NCBI RefSeq assembly: GCF_032773895.1
Contig: NZ_CP120416.1
Span: 3,811,001 to 3,875,000 of the forward strand
DNA: 64,000 nucleotides
From: Teredinibacter sp. KSP-S5-2
GTDB taxonomy: Bacteria; Pseudomonadota; Gammaproteobacteria; Pseudomonadales; Cellvibrionaceae
Direction of reading: 5' to 3'
Below are positions 25,726 through 35,888 of this stretch, in pieces. The notes below the pieces were generated by a model. That model was not told where the DNA came from and searched no databases. It saw only the letters and a list, made by a program, of their open reading frames with translations. Both the position numbers and the translations under genes were made by a program. Position 1 is the first letter of the stretch. Every line of letters begins with the position of its first letter.

Positions 25726-26898
25726 ATGAAAACAAACAGCAGGCTCTATGCTTTCTTAGTATATATTCGCTGGCCAGTGACGGTCGGCCTGCTGTCTGCG
25801 CTTGTTTTTATGCTGTTCTTTCCTCAGTACCTGCCCCATGCAGGGCAGGGCAAAAGCCTGCTCAATAAAGTTCTTTCCCCATTTAACTTTGCAGCAAACA
25901 ACCCAAGTTCATACGCCGATGCAGTCGATAATGCATCACCATCGGTGGTCAATCTCTATGCCCGAAAACAAGTTCGCCAAAGGCGCCACCCGCTCTTCAA
26001 CGATCCGGTATTTCGTCACTTTTTTAACAACTCAGATATACCGCAGCAGGAACGTATGCAGGCAACCCGAGGGTCGGGCGTTATTGTCCACGAAGATGGC
26101 TACCTGCTCACCAACTTCCATGTGATAAACGGCGTAAATGAAATCATTGTTGCCCTGCAAGATGGCCGGGAAGCCCTTGCAGAAATTGTTGGCATCAACC
26201 GCGAAAACGACTTGGCAGTACTAAAGATTGAGCTACCCAACCTCACCCCCATCCCGATTGGCAAACCCGATGAAATCCGTATCGGGGACGTAGTTTTAGC
26301 CATTGGTAACCCTTATGGCATGGGACAAACGGTGACTCAGGGCATTGTTAGTGCGACACGTCGACGCGGCCTGAATATCTCCCTCTTTGAAAACTTTATC
26401 CAAACGGATGCCGCCATCAACCCTGGCAACTCAGGCGGAGCCCTAATTGATACCAGCGGCCGACTGCTAGGCATCAATACCGCTAATCTGGATCAATCCT
26501 CAGGTGAGGGCTACAGCGGAGGTATTGGTTTTGCCATACCAGCCGACGTCGCTATGCGCACACTCACTGATATTATAGAGTTTGGCCGAGTAGTCAGAGG
26601 CTGGCTGGGCGTTCAAGCCAGTCCGTTAACGCCACAGCTCGCCAATGCATTTGAGCTGCCTTCCACCCGCGGCGTTCTGGTTACCGCCGTGGACCGCAAC
26701 AGCCCTGCGGAGAAAGCCGGCATACTGCCCGGTGACGTGATAGTCCGAGTGAACAATCAACTGATTGGCTCAGGACGCTGGGCCATGCAGGAAGTCGCAG
26801 AATCCCGTCCCGGAGATAAAATTGAGATTGAAGTCATCCGCAAAGGGCAACCAGTGCAAATGACGGCGATTTTGGGCACGCGCCCGCTAGAAAGTTAA
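25726..26898 (+). CDS. degS: DegS/AlgW-type periplasmic serine protease
   Basis: 390 residues. One N-terminal membrane anchor (about 15-34) precedes a trypsin-like domain with triad His132 (TNFHVI), Asp162 (ENDLAVLK) and Ser236 (GNSGGAL), then a single PDZ domain (about 290-380). The anchor plus one PDZ domain marks DegS/AlgW rather than DegP/Q. These proteases sense misfolded outer-membrane proteins and cut RseA/MucA to release sigma-E. The rseA gene is not in the window. Confidence 0.92.
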   Translation: MKTNSRLYAFLVYIRWPVTVGLLSALVFMLFFPQYLPHAGQGKSLLNKVLSPFNFAANNPSSYADAVDNASPSVVNLYARKQVRQRRHPLFNDPVFRHFFNNSDIPQQERMQATRGSGVIVHEDGYLLTNFHVINGVNEIIVALQDGREALAEIVGINRENDLAVLKIELPNLTPIPIGKPDEIRIGDVVLAIGNPYGMGQTVTQGIVSATRRRGLNISLFENFIQTDAAINPGNSGGALIDTSGRLLGINTANLDQSSGEGYSGGIGFAIPADVAMRTLTDIIEFGRVVRGWLGVQASPLTPQLANAFELPSTRGVLVTAVDRNSPAEKAGILPGDVIVRVNNQLIGSGRWAMQEVAESRPGDKIEIEVIRKGQPVQMTAILGTRPLES

Positions 26899-26980
26899 GG
26901 CCACCCAAAGCTGGCACCATCTAAAAAGGCAAGCTTTCACCCACAGATAGACACGCATAAAAATTGGATAAGTAAGCTCC

Positions 26981-27463
26981 ATGACTCACAGCATTGTTTT
27001 CGCTGATTATAATAATGAGCAACACAGTCGAGATTTAATCAAACTTCTGGATTTATACTCCCAAGACCCAATGGGTGGAGGCGAACCATTATCTCAACAC
27101 GCCAAGCAAAACCTGATATCGGAACTCAAAGCCAACAGCCGAGCCTTTAGTATTTTATGCTACAAAGACTCTGTCGCATGTGGTTTTATTAATTGTTTTA
27201 TTGGCTTTTCCACTTTTAAGTGCGCGCCATTAGTCAATATCCATGATGTCTACGTATTGGAAACAGAACGCGGTCAAGGGCTATGTAAAATCATGCTGAA
27301 TAAAGCGGAAGACAAAGCCAAGCAACTTGGTTGCTGTAAGCTCACGCTGGAAGTATTAGAAAATAATCACGCCGCCAAAGCGACCTATAAAAGCTTTGGT
27401 TTCTCAGGATACGAACTCGCCCCCAAAGCCGGCTCGGCACATTTTTGGCAAAAGTTTATTTAA
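26981..27463 (+). CDS. GNAT family N-acetyltransferase
   Basis: 160 residues with a standard single GNAT domain. The acetyl-CoA loop is seen as 'VLETERGQGLCKIMLNKAED' (R/QxxGxG/A type), with LEVLENNHAAKATYKSFGF near the end. Substrate unknown; not closely related to the two CelD-like proteins at 2.4-4.5 kb. It stands alone between degS and a convergent chemoreceptor. Confidence 0.88.
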   Translation: MTHSIVFADYNNEQHSRDLIKLLDLYSQDPMGGGEPLSQHAKQNLISELKANSRAFSILCYKDSVACGFINCFIGFSTFKCAPLVNIHDVYVLETERGQGLCKIMLNKAEDKAKQLGCCKLTLEVLENNHAAKATYKSFGFSGYELAPKAGSAHFWQKFI

Positions 27464-27545
27464 AAAAGGATGGAATTATTTTTTCCTGATATTGCTAGAA
27501 TTTAGCTAAGGCTTTTATTTTTATCTCAATAAAACGACGCTGCTC

Positions 27546-27577
27546 CCTCACTTTTTCGATACGCGTCAAAAGTGAGG
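27546..27577. repeat. 10-bp perfect inverted repeat between convergent genes
   Basis: CCTCACTTTT (27546-27555) and AAAAGTGAGG (27568-27577) flank a 12-base loop. It lies between the GNAT gene and the convergent chemoreceptor. No T-run follows, so it is at best a weak bidirectional terminator. Confidence 0.65.
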
Positions 27578-27610
27578 AAAGGATAGACAAAGCAACAACA
27601 GTTTGTGTTA

Positions 27611-29614
27611 TTAAGCACGAAAAACGCTGATTTTTTCTTTCAGCTCAGTAGCTAAGTCCGCTAATGATTGCGCTGCACTCAAGGTTTCCGTCGACCTGGA
27701 TTCTCCTTCACTGGCCAACTCCGTAATATGATGCAAGTTCTTCGACACTTCTGTCGCGACGGTACTTTGCTCCTCTGCCGCACTGGCAATACTTGTGGCC
27801 GCAATTGCCAGCTCACCAATTCGATGACTGATGTGATTAAGTTGCTGACTCACTTCCTGCCCCTGCTCGACAGAGCGAATTCCCAACTCATGGCTTTGCG
27901 TCATTTTTTCAGAGGTGGTTTTGACCACAGATTGCAGTTGAGAAATTGTCTGACTAATTTCTGTAATCGAATTTTGAGTGCGCTGCGCAAGGGTTCTCAC
28001 TTCATCAGCCACTACCGCAAAGCCCCGACCTTGCTCTCCGGCTCGAGCCGCCTCAATCGCCGCGTTGAGCGCCAATAAATTAGTTTGCTCAGCAATACTG
28101 TTGATCACCTCTGTCACCTGACTGATGGCCTCACTTTCCTTGCTAACACTTTGCACAGCATCAAAGCTTTCACTGAGATGCTCACTCAATAAAGTTAAAC
28201 CCTCTACGGTAGAAATTAATTGTTTTTGCCCAGACCGAGAAGCTTCATCCACATCATGACTGCGACTAGCCCCTTCGCTCGCATGATTGGCTACATCGCG
28301 AATTGAGGTAGACATTTCCTCAATCGCGGTGGCAATTTGATCGGTTTCACCTAATAACGCCTGAGCTTCTTCACCATTCAAGCGTGCAACTTCTTTTGCA
28401 TTGGAAGCCTGTTGCTCTAAACTGATCACCGAATGCTGTAACGACAGAATCAGCTGTCTCAGGTTTTCTGCCATCGCCCGGGTACTGAGCGTAATTCGAT
28501 CCACTTCATTCCGGCTTTCAGGATTCGCCGCGTAAAACTCCACAGTTAAATCGCCTTCACCCAACGCCTGGATATGTGCCTGTAAATTTATCATGGGTTT
28601 CAAAGAACGTAATAACACCCAATACAATAACCCTGTCACCAGCAAAACCCCCGCAATGGTGACAAATATACTGAGACGTAACAGCTGGAAGCTTTCCTCT
28701 TTCAGCTCATCAATCTTAACCATGCCAAGTAGCTTCCACTCCCAACCTGATACATTAATGCTATAGGTGTACATGGCATGATTTTGTCGGTTGTTGTAGA
28801 ACCAGGATCGCTGGTCCTCCATTGCCTGGCTGACAGTAAAACCATCTAACATGGAGTCCGTCAAAACCTGCCCTTTACTATGATTCCGGTGGGCAATAAT
28901 TCTCTGATCCACTTTTCTAAAAATCAAAAACTGGCCGGACTCTTCCAGACTCAAACTATTCACAGACTCCTGTAGCTTGGATAGGGTCTTGGTGATATCA
29001 AAACCGATGTACAGAATCGCGATAACCCGGTTCTGGCTGTCCTTTACAGGGCGGTAGACTGTCATATAGTCGCGCCCGAAAAGATGCGCATAACCTTCGA
29101 ATGGCTCCCCGGAAACAAGCTTTTTGTAACCCGGATGGGACTTACCCAAATAGGTTCCTAATGCCCGCTGGCCGTTTTCTTTCTTCAACGATGTGGCTAT
29201 ACGTAAGAAATCATCGCCGTCGCGAACAAACACCGTAGCATTTCCTCCCGTTAACTGGGCATAACGGTCAACTTCATCTTCATGGTTGTTAATAACCTGT
29301 CCGTTATGTTCCAAAACTGGTGCATTCACCCCTCCAACCAACTGGCTACGTCCAGTCAAGGTCAGTCGATTGGGGAACATTTCCTCGAACAGATCAGCAT
29401 TATTCTCAGCCAGATCAACCAGAGAGTTGTATTGCAAAGTGAGCAGCTCAGAAACACGATCAATTTGGTCCTTTACAGCGCCCACCCCCTTATCTTCCAA
29501 GATCTTCGAGGCCTGGGTATAGGTAATTACCCCAAGAATAGAAAATACAATAACGGTTAAGACAAGTGCCAACGCCCCTATTTGCTTGGCAATAGGCCAG
29601 AAACGGAAAATCAT
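27611..29614 (-). CDS. Methyl-accepting chemotaxis protein with Cache-type sensor
   Basis: 667 residues. A membrane segment (about 10-30), a periplasmic region of about 280 residues of Cache type ([19 protein letters not shown] and [11 protein letters not shown]), a second membrane segment (about 310-332), HAMP, then the cytoplasmic signalling domain with the conserved hairpin tip '[20 protein letters not shown]'. Ligand unknown. The ATG at 29614 has GAGGTAC upstream and is preferred over 29671. No che genes nearby. Confidence 0.92.
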   Translation of the reverse strand: MIFRFWPIAKQIGALALVLTVIVFSILGVITYTQASKILEDKGVGAVKDQIDRVSELLTLQYNSLVDLAENNADLFEEMFPNRLTLTGRSQLVGGVNAPVLEHNGQVINNHEDEVDRYAQLTGGNATVFVRDGDDFLRIATSLKKENGQRALGTYLGKSHPGYKKLVSGEPFEGYAHLFGRDYMTVYRPVKDSQNRVIAILYIGFDITKTLSKLQESVNSLSLEESGQFLIFRKVDQRIIAHRNHSKGQVLTDSMLDGFTVSQAMEDQRSWFYNNRQNHAMYTYSINVSGWEWKLLGMVKIDELKEESFQLLRLSIFVTIAGVLLVTGLLYWVLLRSLKPMINLQAHIQALGEGDLTVEFYAANPESRNEVDRITLSTRAMAENLRQLILSLQHSVISLEQQASNAKEVARLNGEEAQALLGETDQIATAIEEMSTSIRDVANHASEGASRSHDVDEASRSGQKQLISTVEGLTLLSEHLSESFDAVQSVSKESEAISQVTEVINSIAEQTNLLALNAAIEAARAGEQGRGFAVVADEVRTLAQRTQNSITEISQTISQLQSVVKTTSEKMTQSHELGIRSVEQGQEVSQQLNHISHRIGELAIAATSIASAAEEQSTVATEVSKNLHHITELASEGESRSTETLSAAQSLADLATELKEKISVFRA

Positions 29615-29829
29615 GAAAGTACCTCGGTAGAAAACGCTGGCAAAGCCCATTCGTTTGCCAATAATGAACAACGGTATTCAATATCAGACTAGACTAAGAA
29701 ATACCGTTTTGCGTACATAAAACGCAGAAAACCAAGGAATCCCGGAGAGGAGTTGAGCGGCAACAAAAACACTCGCGATAATGTCGCCCGCTCAATAAGA
29801 AGTATCACCAATAGACGATGAAGGAGTCA

Positions 29830-29858
29830 ATGCGACGAACAATAATACCTCGTCGCAT
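29830..29858 (-). terminator. Hairpin after the DUF898-M48 operon
   Basis: 9-bp perfect arms ATGCGACGA / TCGTCGCAT with an 11-base loop, immediately downstream of the M48 stop codon on the minus strand. The following TTGACTCCTTC is only modestly T-rich, so it is a weak terminator or an RNA-stabilising hairpin. Confidence 0.55.
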
Positions 29859-29861
29859 GCC

Positions 29862-30941
29862 CTACTTTTGTGAATTTTTATAATGCTCAACCATTTCCAA
29901 CCTTTCCTGAGTTGGCGGGTGAGTTGATAGATAATCAAGCACAAACGAGCCTTTATTTTGCTCATCATTAGCCTCGACAGGCTTGCCCTCTTTTTCCTGA
30001 TAATAGTCTTGCAGGTTTTTCATCGCTTGAGCAAAGTAATCTACCGATATGCCATAGTGATCAAGCTGGGAAACGGCGTACTCATCTGCCTCCCGCTCAA
30101 AATCCCGCGAATAGGACAAATCCAACACAACTGTTGGCAGCGCCAACATCATTTCCATTGTTTCCAGATCGCCAGTCAACATTAAAACCACAATTGTTGA
30201 GATCGAATCCTGTATTGTTCGGCGAAGCAGATGTTTATATTTTAAGTGGCCAAGTTCATGCAAAAAAACAGCAACCAATTCGCGGTCATCATCGACTGTA
30301 CCAACAAAGTCATCAGTAAAAACAATCTGACCACCCGGCAAAGCAAACGCATTTGCTCCCATTCCCGAGCGAAACGCCAAAGTCGGGTTCAACTCCGTGT
30401 GATCCTGAATATAGGGCGCAAGCAGCTGACGAATTTCTTCTTCACGATCCGAAGCCAGCTCACTCGGATCGAAAACAGTTTTATCCAGAATATCAAGCCC
30501 ACCCGCCAGCTCTTCAGAAGCAAATTCGGGCAGATTAAATGCAACAAATTTTGCAAACTGCGGCACACCGACCACCACTACAAACCAGCTGAATGCAACC
30601 GTCAAAACAACCGAAGCCAGAATAAGCGGCAAACTGGATTCAAGCTTATGTAGAAAAGAATCTCGGGATTTATCCCCGCGTACCAACTCACTGAGCTGAT
30701 CGACCGCGTCAAAATCTTCGGAGATAAATAGTCCGCCATCTTCCAATTGAATTTCTCTAGGCGTATTACCCAAGCGCGATTCTATTTTTATGGAATCCAA
30801 AGGTAGGTGAGATATTTGTTCAGCCCCATCAGGAGCGGAACAAATAAGTTTTATTAAGGTAGATGCAGCACTCACCTCCAGGCGTGCAGACACATGCCCG
30901 GAGGTTTGACCATTATGGTAATGCCCATGAACAACGTGCAT
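29862..30941 (-). CDS. M48 family metallopeptidase with N-terminal accessory region
   Basis: 359 residues. An N-terminal soluble region of about 90 residues is followed by a membrane segment (about 108-128, LILASVVLTVAFSWFVVVVG) and an M48 domain with zinc motif HELGH (about 228-232), FEREADEYAV for the third ligand, and 'STHPPTQERLEM' at the end. Its start codon shares one base with the stop of the DUF898 gene (TAATG), so the two are translationally coupled. This is a second M48 protease, unrelated in architecture to the one at 12.5 kb. Confidence 0.88.
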   Translation of the reverse strand: MHVVHGHYHNGQTSGHVSARLEVSAASTLIKLICSAPDGAEQISHLPLDSIKIESRLGNTPREIQLEDGGLFISEDFDAVDQLSELVRGDKSRDSFLHKLESSLPLILASVVLTVAFSWFVVVVGVPQFAKFVAFNLPEFASEELAGGLDILDKTVFDPSELASDREEEIRQLLAPYIQDHTELNPTLAFRSGMGANAFALPGGQIVFTDDFVGTVDDDRELVAVFLHELGHLKYKHLLRRTIQDSISTIVVLMLTGDLETMEMMLALPTVVLDLSYSRDFEREADEYAVSQLDHYGISVDYFAQAMKNLQDYYQEKEGKPVEANDEQNKGSFVLDYLSTHPPTQERLEMVEHYKNSQK

Positions 30942-31972
30942 TATGAAAGCCCAAAATCAAAGACTTGACCGAACTCTTCACCCAGAGCACTGATATTTTC
31001 CTGCTCGGCTGCGGCGAAGTCATCGAGACTGCCTTGAGCTTCCATAACAATATTCTCGGCCATGTACTTGGTCATGCGCACTTTTGCAGCAGGCAGATAC
31101 AAACCAAACGTAACCGCGACCAACAATGCGTTCTTAAGGATTACCAGGCCGAGGCTTGAGATATCCAATGTTGCATCAAACTGATGATCCTTGATGGTTA
31201 AGCTCCGGTAGTACAGGTTTGTTGTTGATACAATAAAGTAAAGAATCAAGCCCAAGTACACCGCCATTGTCAACAGAGGCACCAGCCCCGAAGCAACCGG
31301 AACAAATTGAACAATGACCGCGACTAACAAAGCAGCCATTACGCCAACACCCAGTAGAACTAGAAAGATCATGCCATAATCTTTGTAAGTTGCATGAAAA
31401 TCAAAATTTGTTGTGCCGTATGAACTATTACGCACAATATACTGGTTAAGTTTTAGGAAAGCCATCGGGTAAAGAATCCCCAGTGTCAACATGCCCAGCA
31501 AAGGCCAGACATACAACACCATAAAGGCTTCTCCATAGCTTGCCTTAAAGCGGAACTGTATATTTCTATAAGCCGACATACGGTGATTAAACGCCAGAGA
31601 CTGATTAACAAAATAGGGAATAGCGAAAATTAATGCCACAGCGAAAGCCATACCAAGCATTGGCGCTGCAGTTGAAACAAAAGAATATATAATGAAGGCG
31701 ACAACAGCAATAATACGACCTTTCAAGATCGTTAACGGCTCAGCCAGATAACGAAAATTAGAACCATCCAAATAAAGATTTGAATAAAAATATCGGTTGT
31801 TTCTCACTTTCGCCCAAGCCGAGTAAATACCAAAAGTGATAATTGTCAGCAGTACATTCACTATCCATATTTTAAAATATTCCGTTCCATCTCCTTTAAA
31901 TTCAAACTTCAATGTTTTAGGTATAGCAGCACTGCTCTCCACCACATCCAGGTTACTATTTTGAGATTCCAT
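30941..31972 (-). CDS. DUF898 (YjgN-like) multi-pass inner-membrane protein
   Basis: 343 residues with repeated membrane segments. The opening 'LKFEFKGDGTEYFKIWIVNV' followed by LTIITFGIYSAWAKVRNNRYFYSN is diagnostic of DUF898, and a second copy of the motif (NALLVAVTFGLYLPAAKVRMTKY) lies near the C-terminus. Function unknown. DUF898 proteins are frequently paired with an M48 peptidase, as here. Confidence 0.9.
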   Translation of the reverse strand: MESQNSNLDVVESSAAIPKTLKFEFKGDGTEYFKIWIVNVLLTIITFGIYSAWAKVRNNRYFYSNLYLDGSNFRYLAEPLTILKGRIIAVVAFIIYSFVSTAAPMLGMAFAVALIFAIPYFVNQSLAFNHRMSAYRNIQFRFKASYGEAFMVLYVWPLLGMLTLGILYPMAFLKLNQYIVRNSSYGTTNFDFHATYKDYGMIFLVLLGVGVMAALLVAVIVQFVPVASGLVPLLTMAVYLGLILYFIVSTTNLYYRSLTIKDHQFDATLDISSLGLVILKNALLVAVTFGLYLPAAKVRMTKYMAENIVMEAQGSLDDFAAAEQENISALGEEFGQVFDFGLS

Positions 31973-32065
31973 TAAACCACCTCCGACACACAGCGTTTTA
32001 TTTATAGATATAAGCTAAATAGCCCTATATTTAGCCAAAAGAAAATATTTCACCAAGGTACGCAA

Positions 32066-32434
32066 TCAATCGTTGTTGTTCTGCCGATGTTTTTTTCGCC
32101 CCAGTAAATAGGTATCCAGCAAAGCTCCAGCCCATATACCTATAAAGCCATAGGTTAGCCAGGCAATTACCTCAGGGCTCAAAAAACCCTGAACAGTTTT
32201 GATGCGCTCTCGAATCAATAACAAGTCTAGATCAATTTTGCCACTGAGGATTTCATGAGAAATGATGTCGGCCCGATATTTAGCTTCAACAAATACCACA
32301 GCCAAAATGAGAATGATTAACAACATGGCAAGAGTGCCACGTATTTTGTGCCCGAGAATAAAATAACCAGCACCGGGAAACACCAGCCCCGAATAGAGCA
32401 TGGCTTTGGTGAAAGGGCTCATCCGTTTAGTCAC
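32066..32434 (-). CDS. Small two-to-three-pass membrane protein of unknown function
   Basis: 122 residues. Hydrophobic segments at about 10-28, 33-49 and 88-106, with a charged middle and a basic tail ending KKHRQNNND. The GTG start at 32434 has AGGAAG 6 bases upstream. I do not recognise the family. It lies upstream of, and parallel to, the DUF898-M48 pair but about 90 bases away. Confidence 0.6.
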   Translation of the reverse strand: MTKRMSPFTKAMLYSGLVFPGAGYFILGHKIRGTLAMLLIILILAVVFVEAKYRADIISHEILSGKIDLDLLLIRERIKTVQGFLSPEVIAWLTYGFIGIWAGALLDTYLLGRKKHRQNNND

Positions 32435-32549
32435 ACATACTTCCTATATAGAGAATAAAATTTCGTCAATAATCCCTTTAGTTGCAATCGATGTCAACTG
32501 TTAAGAACCCTTCTAGGCTATTAACACTTTAAAGAGCAAAATAACCAAT

Positions 32550-33722
32550 CTACTCTTTCATACTCTCCAAATACGCTCGCGCTCGAACAAGCTGAGGGTC
32601 ATCAGACTCCAGGCCTGGACGACTTTCTACAAAGTATAGAATCCACTCCATTGCCAATCTCTTTTCCAACGGATCAGTTTCAATTGAGACCTGAGGAAAT
32701 TGGATTGCCGATTTAGGAAAACTGTACCCATACAGGTAATTACCACTTAAATACGTATCCACCTCTTTGGTAAGCACCTCATACGACGTATTAAAGGCCA
32801 TAGAAAAAGCTTTATCCACTTCTTCACCCATAGCAATTAACCTTAGATATTGGGTTAATTGCTTATCCCGTTCTGGATTACTGGCAAAATAATGGACTGC
32901 AACAAAAGAGCGAGCATAGAACTTACTCACTTCCTTATCTAACTCTTTATTTCGGTTTTCAACAGGATGTTCATTCCTTTCAACTTTGAATAATGATTCC
33001 AAATCAACAGATTCGTAACCATCTCCTCCTCTCTTTTCAAGACTGTAAAAACGATACTTTAGCGCACCTATTTCCCCAATCGACATTTTCTTTCCATCTT
33101 CTTTAAAGGTGGAAAGGTAATCTGCAATCCCTTCGTAATACCAATAAGGCTGCTTGTGTTTTCTCCTCGACTCGCTTGTTAAATAATGAACCAACTCATG
33201 TAAAACAATATTACGCTCATAAGAAGGAACCATTGCTCCCTTACGAAAGTCGCCAGATCTAGCAATGGAAAATACTTTATCACCTCGTAAAAAAAACATA
33301 CCTCCTACACTTTCTTGATCCAAAGACAAGTATTTAAAGGCCTTATCGCGCTTTACAAGTAAAAAATTTGCACGAGGCAAGCGCTCGACTTCATTCTGCT
33401 GCAGGTAGAAATGAACAAAATAACGAAAGTTTTCTAGCTCCTGAATATAACCAAGAGCTTCCTTTTCAGAAGCATCCGTAATCACGGTAAAGTTTTGGCT
33501 TTCCGCTATCCGCCATTTTATTTTCTCCAGTTTTTTTAAATCCAACTCATCAGAAGTTGCAGAAGGAGACGTAATGGATAACACAAATAAAGCTGTAAAC
33601 AAACACCGCAACATAAGAAAAACGGGTCGACAAGAAACCTGAATCAAAAAAACTCGAATAGAGTTATAGAAAGAAAAGAGAAGACTAGAAACAAAACTCT
33701 GGAAGACATACAGAACACGCAT
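32550..33722 (-). CDS. Putative secreted HExxH peptidase (DUF1570/peptidase-MA-like)
   Basis: About 390 residues. A putative zinc motif HELVH lies in 'NIVLHELVHYLTSE', with a downstream glutamate in YYEGIADYLSTF, the gluzincin arrangement used by peptidase-MA/DUF1570 proteins. The hydrophobic signal peptide begins at an internal Met (33614; FLMLRCLFTALFVLSI), so the mature part is periplasmic or secreted. I used ATG 33722, which follows AGGGA; 33614 is an alternative. Substrate unknown. Confidence 0.72.
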   Translation of the reverse strand: MRVLYVFQSFVSSLLFSFYNSIRVFLIQVSCRPVFLMLRCLFTALFVLSITSPSATSDELDLKKLEKIKWRIAESQNFTVITDASEKEALGYIQELENFRYFVHFYLQQNEVERLPRANFLLVKRDKAFKYLSLDQESVGGMFFLRGDKVFSIARSGDFRKGAMVPSYERNIVLHELVHYLTSESRRKHKQPYWYYEGIADYLSTFKEDGKKMSIGEIGALKYRFYSLEKRGGDGYESVDLESLFKVERNEHPVENRNKELDKEVSKFYARSFVAVHYFASNPERDKQLTQYLRLIAMGEEVDKAFSMAFNTSYEVLTKEVDTYLSGNYLYGYSFPKSAIQFPQVSIETDPLEKRLAMEWILYFVESRPGLESDDPQLVRARAYLESMKE

Positions 33723-33788
33723 CAAAACCAATCCCTACAAGCATAAAAGGGAAGTATAACACGCGAACAACGCGGGAAAAGAACGAAG

Positions 33789-33822
33789 AAAAAAAGGGAA
33801 GCAGAGAAAACCTCCGCTTCCC
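33789..33822 (-). terminator. Intrinsic terminator of the subtilase gene
   Basis: On the minus strand, GGGAAGCGGAG and CTCTGCTTCCC form a long stem with one mismatch, followed by seven T's. It begins 8 bases after the stop codon. Confidence 0.88.
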
Positions 33823-33830
33823 TCACCACA

Positions 33831-35888
33831 TTAAAGTGGCATATCGTGATTTATACGAGGGGACGTATAGTAGTAATCAGCGGTGTAAAGCGGAACCGTT
33901 CCAGAAGCATGCTCCACCGTCGCACGGAGGTACAAACAACGACCATGGAACTGGCTACTCAACTCGGAGGCGCGCATACGCATTCTTGCTTTTAATGGAT
34001 GACGAGCGGCGGTACGAACAATCGTTTCGCCACCACCACTTGGGCATTTATCGACTAAATCAAAACGAATATCCGGTGACCCACCGTAGCTGGACCACTC
34101 CCAATTCGCAGCAAACTTCCAACCCAGGACACTTGAAGACTCGGCACCAGAACTTCCAACCGGCCATTCCACCACACTGCCCTGACTAAGATAACGACGC
34201 TGCAAGCCCCAACCGCCACCGCTGCCGATTTCGGTATCCAGATTAATAAAACGTAAATGACCAAAACCACTGTGATCACTCACACTAAAACCGAAGCCAG
34301 AGCCGCCGCCAGCTGTGCTGCTAACACCGTCGCCCATAACCGCCAAGAGAGTTCTGAGTGCATAAGGGTCGTTTTCCATGCCGCCAAGTCCACCACGGTC
34401 GTTCACCCAGTCCTTAAGCAAACCGGCAACACCGGCGACCTGAGGTGCAGAAAAGCTGGTACCAATATTATTCGCAGTGCCTGTAGTACCAGAACCTGCG
34501 ACTAAATCCGCGTCACCAGTAACAATTAAATCCACCATCCGTGACGACACCGAACGTCCACCATTAAGCGAAATACTCACCGTTCCTCTACCCGAGTAAC
34601 CCGACAAGGCAACAGAATCCATTGAGCCTAGATTACTTACATCGTTGGTAGCGCCAATAGTAATGGTTTCTGGTAACGCACCAAGGCTACTGACACTGCA
34701 GGTTCCAGCAGGAAGATCATCCGCATCATTACCCGCTGAGACAACAATCACCACACCGGCATCATTAGCTGCCCGTACAGCGCCCTGTGTGCCACTGAGA
34801 GATTCATTGCTACAGTAATTATTGGTAGGCGACAACGACATGTTAATCACATCCACACCGTCAGCCACCGCCGACTCTATGGCTTGCGCCACACCGGACA
34901 TAAAACCACCGGCGTTGTAGTAATTGGCATGTGCTTCGATCGCAATTCCGCTGCGACGACGACGAGCATCAGTATCGGTAATACTGGCATTCTGCCCCTG
35001 TTCAATACTGCCCAATATAACTGATGTCACATTAGTACCATGAGTATTCACCGTAGTGGTGGAAGAACCACTACAACTGGTGGAATTACAGGTATCGGTA
35101 TCCAAAATATTACTCGGTCCACCAACCCAGTCCAAGAAGCTTACGTGCGACGTATTCAAAGCATTATTTGCCTCAATAACACCGAACAGCACTTCTGTAT
35201 CGCTGGACTCAGTGGAACCCTGACCACCATTTAACCCGGACATACCACCAGAAGGAATACCCATCGCGTTACGGCGCTCAATACCATCCGCATCGGATTT
35301 GGCAGGAAGGTCTTCCTCTACCGCCACAACAGACTGAATTTTGGTAAGTGCTTCGACGGATTCCGCGGGAATATTCGCCACCAGACTATTGGATAAGAAA
35401 AAACGACCACTGACCTTACCACCCAGGTTTTGGATTTGATTCTCCACACGCTTTTGCCCTATAGAAAGTTGGGCACGACGCTCCTGAACCACAGTTTTAT
35501 ACGCATCTTTTTGTTTGTCATCACGCAAATCACGCAAACGGGAGAAGTCAAAAGGCTGTTCTTCTAAATGAATAACAACGCGAATAGTTTTTTTACTTTC
35601 ACCTGCAATAATATGCCTTTCTGCACGACTCAAAACCTTGTCAGTTTCTTTCTTTAACTTACCCAAATTGGCTTTTTGTAAAACCACATTGCGCTGTTCA
35701 AGATTAACCTTTTGCACAACGCTGGACTTACGCAACACTTTAGACTCCGGTTTTTTCTGCTCACAGAAATCATTCTCACAAGCATAATAAACAGAAGCCT
35801 CATCCGCGGTGGATGTTTGCGCCACAGAATAACCAGAGAACCCAAACATAACTAAAGACAAATAAGAAGCAAACTTTAACGTTTTCAT
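33831..35888 (-). CDS. Secreted subtilase (S8 family) with Glu at the usual catalytic Asp position
   Basis: 685 residues. Signal peptide 1-23 (...GYSVA), then an I9-like propeptide (about 100-195, RVVIHLEEQPFDF to VVAVEEDLP), then an S8 catalytic domain. His283 (NTHGTNV), oxyanion Asn387 (SAGND) and Ser478 (GTSFSAPQVAG) are in place. The strand that normally reads V-I-D-T-G reads FGVIEANNAL, with Glu239 in place of Asp. About 150 C-terminal residues form an unrecognised beta-rich module with paired Cys. The enzyme is likely extracellular. It may belong to a subfamily with a Ser-His-Glu triad or have altered activity. Confidence 0.88.
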   Translation of the reverse strand: MKTLKFASYLSLVMFGFSGYSVAQTSTADEASVYYACENDFCEQKKPESKVLRKSSVVQKVNLEQRNVVLQKANLGKLKKETDKVLSRAERHIIAGESKKTIRVVIHLEEQPFDFSRLRDLRDDKQKDAYKTVVQERRAQLSIGQKRVENQIQNLGGKVSGRFFLSNSLVANIPAESVEALTKIQSVVAVEEDLPAKSDADGIERRNAMGIPSGGMSGLNGGQGSTESSDTEVLFGVIEANNALNTSHVSFLDWVGGPSNILDTDTCNSTSCSGSSTTTVNTHGTNVTSVILGSIEQGQNASITDTDARRRRSGIAIEAHANYYNAGGFMSGVAQAIESAVADGVDVINMSLSPTNNYCSNESLSGTQGAVRAANDAGVVIVVSAGNDADDLPAGTCSVSSLGALPETITIGATNDVSNLGSMDSVALSGYSGRGTVSISLNGGRSVSSRMVDLIVTGDADLVAGSGTTGTANNIGTSFSAPQVAGVAGLLKDWVNDRGGLGGMENDPYALRTLLAVMGDGVSSTAGGGSGFGFSVSDHSGFGHLRFINLDTEIGSGGGWGLQRRYLSQGSVVEWPVGSSGAESSSVLGWKFAANWEWSSYGGSPDIRFDLVDKCPSGGGETIVRTAARHPLKARMRMRASELSSQFHGRCLYLRATVEHASGTVPLYTADYYYTSPRINHDMPL

